DNA of 7,306 nucleotides from Acidobacteriota bacterium (GTDB lineage Bacteria; Acidobacteriota; Vicinamibacteria; Vicinamibacterales; UBA2999): contig JADZBZ010000162.1 in NCBI GenBank assembly GCA_020851835.1, positions 1 to 7,306 on the forward strand, written 5' to 3'. Positions 6,208-7,306 of this stretch are shown here, piece by piece. Every line of letters starts with the position of its first letter. Within the stretch, counting starts at the first letter, position 1. A model generated the notes under the pieces. The model did no database searches. It had not been told where the DNA came from and was given only the letters and a program-made list of their open reading frames with translations. A program made the translations under genes and the position numbers.

Positions 6208-6292
6208 CCGGTTGTATCTGTACCACTACCACACCCTCGAGCACGAGGAGGTGGGCATGATGCGGAACTTCAGGATTACATCGCCGGCTTAA
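6208..6292 (+). pseudogene. Multicopper oxidase C-terminal fragment with type-1 copper Cys replaced by Tyr
   Basis: The plus-strand frame reads RLYLYHYHTLEHEEVGMM and then RNFRITSPA, ending with TAA at 6290-6292. This is the C-terminal copper-binding signature of CueO/CotA-type multicopper oxidases, normally H-C-H-x-L-E-H-E-D-x-G-M-M-x-x-F. All His residues, the axial Met and the GMM are preserved, but the Cys that ligates type-1 copper and passes electrons to the trinuclear centre is Tyr (TAC at 6227-6229; one G-to-A change from TGC). Only about 28 codons of homology remain. The frame upstream of about 6208 resembles nothing in the family, so the rest of the ~450-residue protein is missing. 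The remnant abuts the MmcQ/YjbR fragment at 6292/6293. Intact relatives are periplasmic and oxidise copper(I) or phenolic substrates with O2. Confidence 0.8.
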
Positions 6293-6352
6293 AATCTGCT
6301 CGGTGGCCCCGGGCAGCGACAGGCAGAGTTCACGAAGCCGTTCGAGTGTCAT
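6293..6352 (-). pseudogene. MmcQ/YjbR-family protein, N-terminal fragment
   Basis: The ATG at 6350-6352, with GGAG (6364-6367) 11 nt upstream, opens a minus-strand frame reading MTLERLRELCLSLPGATEQI. This is the characteristic start of MmcQ/YjbR (DUF419) proteins, small cytoplasmic domains of about 110-120 residues with a CyaY-like fold. Similarity stops at codon 20 (6293). The frame then runs through the antisense of the multicopper-oxidase end and stops at 6155-6157, so any product would be a 65-residue chimera. Start codon and ribosome site are intact, so truncation at a rearrangement junction explains it better than gradual decay. Confidence 0.75.
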
Positions 6353-6488
6353 GGTGACGACTTCTCCGTTCAGAGCGGCGCACGCCGGGTCCCTTCAACG
6401 TGTGGCACGCCGCGCACTGGCTGTTGAACACGACCCAATGGAGGGCCCGACGAACATCTCGCGGTGTTCCGAGTCGCGCGGAGGACAT
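6330..6488 (-). pseudogene. c-type cytochrome fragment with CAACH haem site
   Basis: A 52-codon minus-strand frame (ATG 6488, TGA 6330-6332) contains VVFNSQCAACHTLKGPG, the haem c attachment segment of class I cytochromes, with CAACH at 6402-6416. In intact proteins this sits near the start of an ~80-100 residue domain and is followed by Gly/Pro-Leu turns and an axial Met. Here similarity ends after GPG (about 6384), then an Arg-rich tail without Met, and there is no signal peptide. It begins 9 nt after the TPM-domain gene stop and overlaps the MmcQ/YjbR fragment. I read it as a remnant of a cytochrome or cytochrome-domain protein rather than a functional gene. Confidence 0.65.
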
Positions 6489-6497
6489 CGCCGGCGC

Positions 6498-7306
6498 CTA
6501 CCAGCTCCCGCTGGCGCCGCCGCCGCCGGAGCTTCCGCCGCCGAAGCTGGAGTCGGAGGACCCCGACCCGCCTCCGGATCCTGACCCACCTCCACTGGAG
6601 CCGCTGCTGCCCCACACCCATCCGGTGTTCGACGTGCCGGCCATGGACCCGCGCATGCTCCTGCGGGAGGACGGCCTTCGCCCGGTCCGGATGCCGATCG
6701 CGGCCGCAACCAGGGCGATGGCCGAGAGAACCTGCGCGCCCGTCCATGGCACCAGCAGGAACGACATCAGCAACGGCCCGCCGCCGAACACGAGCCCAAA
6801 GAGAATCGGGCTCAGCGCGCGCGCCCCAAGGCCCGAGCCAGCCATCCCGAATCCGATGCCGACGAACAGTCCGAGGAACGGCACGAGGAACCATCCGAAG
6901 GGGATGTCGCGGTTCGATTCCGACCCCGCCCGATCCAGCGCCGCCCGCTGCTCGGCCGTAACCGGCTGGTTCCGGCCGACGATGGCGGCGACGCGGTCGG
7001 TGCCCTCGACGATGCCCAGACCGTATTCGTCGGCGCGAAAGCGCGGCAGGAACGTCTCCCGGATGATCTGGCCGGCGAGTCCGTCGGGCAGGATCTCTTC
7101 GAGGCCGTAGCCGACCTCGATGCGCATCTCGCGTTGATGGGGCGCCACGAGAATCAGCACACCGTTGTCCTTGTCCCGTTGGCCGATGCCCCAGGCGGCG
7201 AACAGCCGGTTCGCGTACTCCTCCACGCTCATGCCGTCCAGCGTCGTCACCGTGGCGACCGCGATCTCGGCGCTCGTAGCGTTCTCCACGCCGCGGACCA
7301 GTTCCG
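6498..7306 (-). CDS. TPM-domain membrane protein with Gly/Ser-rich C-terminus (N-terminus outside window)
   Basis: The frame enters from the right edge and stops with TAG at 6498-6500, giving about 268 visible residues. The first ~105 form a TPM (Psb32/YgcG-type) domain, with the typical AEIAVATV, YANRLFAAWGIGQRDKDNGV, LILVAP and RIEVGYGLE-x-x-LPD. Three hydrophobic segments follow (about 6905-6846, 6815-6750 and 6737-6690), then a 37-residue tail almost wholly Gly and Ser (6611-6501) ending GASGSW, as in many YgcG-like proteins. The valine GTG at 7287-7289 is internal: coding similarity continues upstream of it (ELVRGVENATS). The missing part should hold a signal peptide and the start of the domain. 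The TPM domain probably faces the periplasm, anchored by the membrane segments. Proposed roles of the family (photosystem repair, phosphatase activity, envelope maintenance) are not established for this type. TPM genes often neighbour LemA, which would lie outside the window. Confidence 0.92.
   Translation of the reverse strand, partial: ELVRGVENATSAEIAVATVTTLDGMSVEEYANRLFAAWGIGQRDKDNGVLILVAPHQREMRIEVGYGLEEILPDGLAGQIIRETFLPRFRADEYGLGIVEGTDRVAAIVGRNQPVTAEQRAALDRAGSESNRDIPFGWFLVPFLGLFVGIGFGMAGSGLGARALSPILFGLVFGGGPLLMSFLLVPWTGAQVLSAIALVAAAIGIRTGRRPSSRRSMRGSMAGTSNTGWVWGSSGSSGGGSGSGGGSGSSDSSFGGGSSGGGGASGSW

Noticed and set aside
5975..6292. 105-residue plus-strand frame as a real gene
   Set aside because: Only the last ~28 codons resemble a known family (multicopper oxidase); there is no ribosome site at the ATG and the upstream part matches nothing.
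6400..7110. Proline-rich plus-strand frame opposite the TPM gene
   Set aside because: The Pro-rich run is the antisense of the Gly/Ser-rich tail codons, and the TPM domain on the minus strand is clear.
1..7306. CRISPR array, tRNA, rRNA, insertion sequence or toxin-antitoxin pair
   Set aside because: Looked for on both strands; no regularly spaced repeats, cloverleaf with CCA end, transposase motifs or small paired ORFs of known type were found.

Overview
This 7.3 kb window is GC-rich bacterial chromosome, probably from an uncultured soil-type bacterium. A secreted M1 aminopeptidase with an ERAP1-like C-terminal domain, a glucose/sorbosone-dehydrogenase-like protein and a PQQ-dehydrogenase remnant would fit Acidobacteriota (Vicinamibacteria-like). 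That placement is an inference from gene content and base composition only; no rRNA or other marker is present. I see no tRNA, rRNA, CRISPR array, transposase, integrase or phage gene.

Layout, left to right. Positions 3-398 (+) hold the C-terminal end of a soluble PQQ-type glucose/sorbosone dehydrogenase-like beta-propeller protein, cut by the window edge. Positions 436-1963 (-) are a two-gene operon: an RBBP9/YdeN-type serine hydrolase (1379-1963) followed 4 nt later by a D-2-hydroxyacid dehydrogenase (436-1374). An 87-bp divergent promoter region separates it from a complete exported M1 zinc aminopeptidase (2051-4633, +). Next comes an eroded stretch (about 4660-6488) in which only one gene looks intact, a small secreted protein of unknown function (5231-5734, -) with its own consensus -35 box and Shine-Dalgarno. 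Around it lie gene remnants: the C-terminal part of a PQQ dehydrogenase with a fused cytochrome c domain, carrying a frameshift inside its haem motif and an internal deletion; the last ~28 residues of a multicopper oxidase whose type-1 copper Cys has become Tyr; the first 20 codons of an MmcQ/YjbR-family protein, abutting that oxidase end head-on; and a haem-binding CAACH fragment of a c-type cytochrome. The right edge (6498-7306, -) is the C-terminal part of a TPM-domain membrane protein with a Gly/Ser-rich tail.

The intact genes do not form one pathway. The hydrolase and dehydrogenase are probably co-transcribed, the aminopeptidase is a stand-alone exported peptidase, and the TPM protein belongs to another unit that begins beyond the window. 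The most interesting feature is the cluster of decayed periplasmic redox genes (PQQ, multicopper oxidase, cytochrome c). I found no convincing new multi-gene system.
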